NCBI GenBank assembly: GCA_002389175.1
Contig: DGNZ01000312.1
Coordinates: 1 to 6,962, forward strand
Direction of reading: 5' to 3'
DNA: 6,962 nucleotides
Source: Rhodospirillaceae bacterium UBA4479
GTDB lineage: Bacteria > Pseudomonadota > Alphaproteobacteria > Rhodospirillales > Casp-alpha2
Shown: positions 5,980 to 6,962 of the stretch, piece by piece
Position numbering within the stretch: position 1 is the first letter of the stretch
Layout of the letters: every line of letters begins with the position of its first letter
Program-made: the position numbers and the translations under genes
Notes under the pieces: model-generated
Seen by the model: only the letters and a program-made list of their open reading frames with translations
What the model was told of the DNA's origin: nothing
Database searches by the model: none

Positions 5980-6948
5980 CTATGCAGCTTTTGATGTTGG
6001 CATGACACGGTTCCGTCCTGACGCTTTGGCGCGATAAAGCATTTCATCGGCGGTTTTGATCAGCGTGTCACGATTCATTGTTTGATCGAACTGGGATAAA
6101 CCTGCGCTGACGGTGATTTGGACCTTCTTACCCTGATACTCAAACATCTGTGATTCTATAATCTGTCTTATGTCCTCTACCAGTGTTTGCGCTGCCGTGA
6201 TATCGCAGTTTTGAAGCAGCAACATGAACTCTTCACCGCCCCAGCGGCAAAAGACATCCGACTCTCGAATTCGGTCTTTCGTACACGCGACCAAGTCTTT
6301 GAGAACCTCGTCACCGATCAAATGACCAAACGTGTCATTCACCGCTTTGAAATGATCGATATCAAGTATCGCAATCGTAAATGGCTCGTCCTTTTTGCGC
6401 TTGGCCTCGGCCAGGGTTTGTTCAAGGACGACATCAAATGCACGACGGTTGAGCGCCCCTGTCAGCGCATCGTGCGTCGCCAGGTTTTCCAAACGGCTTT
6501 GATAATTCTTTAAGATCAAATGCGCGAAAATCAACACGATCGCGGTCAGCAGCAACGTGACAAAAATATTTCCAAGCAGAGTCATATAGATTGGCTCGTG
6601 CACGGAATCGGTCGTTTGCTCAACGATCAGCCGCCATCCGACGTTTTCGATCAGCCGACTGTTTAGAAATACCGTTTCGCCATTTCGCAAAAACTCTACC
6701 GAGGCCGTGTCTGATGATAGAATGGTATTTGCAAATTCTGACAATCCGTCGATTTGATGAATGGATGTTTGCCATACAAAGTCGCGGCCACTGAGCACGA
6801 CTTTCCCAGACCCATCCACAAAATATAATGTGCGCTGATACCGCGCCGCTGTCTTTTCTAGGAGTTTTTGCGCCGTATCAAATGCGATGCCGACACCTGT
6901 TACACCGATAAACTGACGGTCATCATTGAGTACCCTGTGTGTCTGACG
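5980..6948 (-). CDS. Membrane-bound GGDEF diguanylate cyclase with Cache-like sensor, 5' part damaged or outside window
   Basis: Makes cyclic di-GMP from two GTP. Numbered from the GTG at 6819: the end of an extracytoplasmic sensor (residues 1-72), a membrane helix at about 78-103, and a GGDEF domain from THDALTGALNRRAF (115-128) to the end. Catalytic features are intact: Asp153 in LDIDHFK, GGEEF at 194-198, and the inhibitory I-site RESD (185-188) five residues before it. The frame stays open upstream of the GTG to 6948, and that stretch is clearly protein-like Cache sequence (VLNDDRQFIGVTGVGI, then RTLYFVDGSGKVVLSG). Yet it has no ATG, GTG or TTG, and meets TGA at 6951-6949. The true gene must begin further upstream in another frame, implying a frameshift. 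A message starting at GTG 6819 would make a cyclase without most of its sensor. AT content looks higher than in the neighbours. Signal sensed unknown. Confidence 0.85.
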   Translation of the reverse strand, partial: RQTHRVLNDDRQFIGVTGVGIAFDTAQKLLEKTAARYQRTLYFVDGSGKVVLSGRDFVWQTSIHQIDGLSEFANTILSSDTASVEFLRNGETVFLNSRLIENVGWRLIVEQTTDSVHEPIYMTLLGNIFVTLLLTAIVLIFAHLILKNYQSRLENLATHDALTGALNRRAFDVVLEQTLAEAKRKKDEPFTIAILDIDHFKAVNDTFGHLIGDEVLKDLVACTKDRIRESDVFCRWGGEEFMLLLQNCDITAAQTLVEDIRQIIESQMFEYQGKKVQITVSAGLSQFDQTMNRDTLIKTADEMLYRAKASGRNRVMPTSKAA

Positions 6949-6962
6949 TCAGCGCCCATGGG
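6936..6962 (-). other. Apparent frameshift in the sensor region of the cyclase gene
   Basis: Reading the minus strand from the right edge, the frame PWALTSDTQ is open, while the downstream sensor frame begins RVLNDD. The switch falls in a short CA repeat, ACACACA at 6942-6936. Adding one CA unit would join the two as ALTSDTHRVLNDD, a natural reading through the Cache domain. This suggests a 2-base contraction by slippage, or a sequencing error. Only about 25 bases of the upstream frame are visible, so the call is tentative. Confidence 0.4.

Noticed and set aside
5748..6005. Small plus-strand open frame across the gap between the PNPOx-like and cyclase genes
   Set aside because: Met/Arg-rich product with no motif. 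It overlaps the start of the PNPOx-like gene and the end of the cyclase gene on the other strand.
6943..6952. Perfect palindrome CTGACGTCAG
   Set aside because: It lies inside what appears to be sensor coding sequence. A 10-base palindrome with no partner copy is not enough for a regulatory call.

Overview
The window looks like chromosomal DNA of a free-living alphaproteobacterium, probably Rhodospirillales-like. This is inferred from moderate-to-high GC, from gene families typical of that group (CaiB/BaiF CoA-transferase, NodN-type MaoC protein, EamA transporter, nitronate monooxygenase, PNPOx-family protein, GGDEF protein) and from compact gene packing. No rRNA, tRNA, CRISPR array, insertion sequence or phage gene is visible. 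There are seven protein genes, two of them cut or damaged at the window edges, and no gene-free stretch longer than about 145 bases.

Left block (1-1926, minus strand): a class III CaiB/BaiF CoA-transferase is followed, with a 4-base ATGA start/stop overlap, by a short citrate-synthase-fold protein of the citryl-CoA lyase type that runs off the left edge. The pair suggests activation of a tricarboxylic or related hydroxy-acid to its CoA ester and then C-C cleavage. Directly against the start codon of the transferase lies a perfect 8+8 base inverted repeat that overlaps a candidate promoter.

Middle-left block (2056-3040, plus strand), divergent from the first: a small three-histidine cupin, then 16 bases later a NodN-like MaoC hot-dog protein whose usual catalytic aspartate is replaced. 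The two divergent pairs share a 129-base control region, so a common regulator and linked acyl-CoA chemistry are plausible but unproven.

Middle-right block (3037-5836): an EamA/DMT-family exporter (minus), a divergent nitronate monooxygenase (plus) and a PNPOx-like FMN split-barrel protein (minus). The cupin-MaoC operon meets the transporter gene, and the nitronate monooxygenase gene meets the PNPOx-like gene, tail to tail. Each meeting overlaps by exactly 4 bases at the stop codons, leaving no room for a terminator between them.

Right block (5980-6962, minus strand): a membrane-bound GGDEF diguanylate cyclase with an extracytoplasmic Cache-like sensor. Its reading frame is interrupted close to the right edge by an apparent 2-base loss in a short CA repeat, so in this sequence the gene may be broken. 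No clearly new multi-gene system is evident. The points most worth a second look are the inverted repeat before the CoA-transferase, the transferase/lyase pair, the atypical MaoC active site and the frameshifted cyclase.
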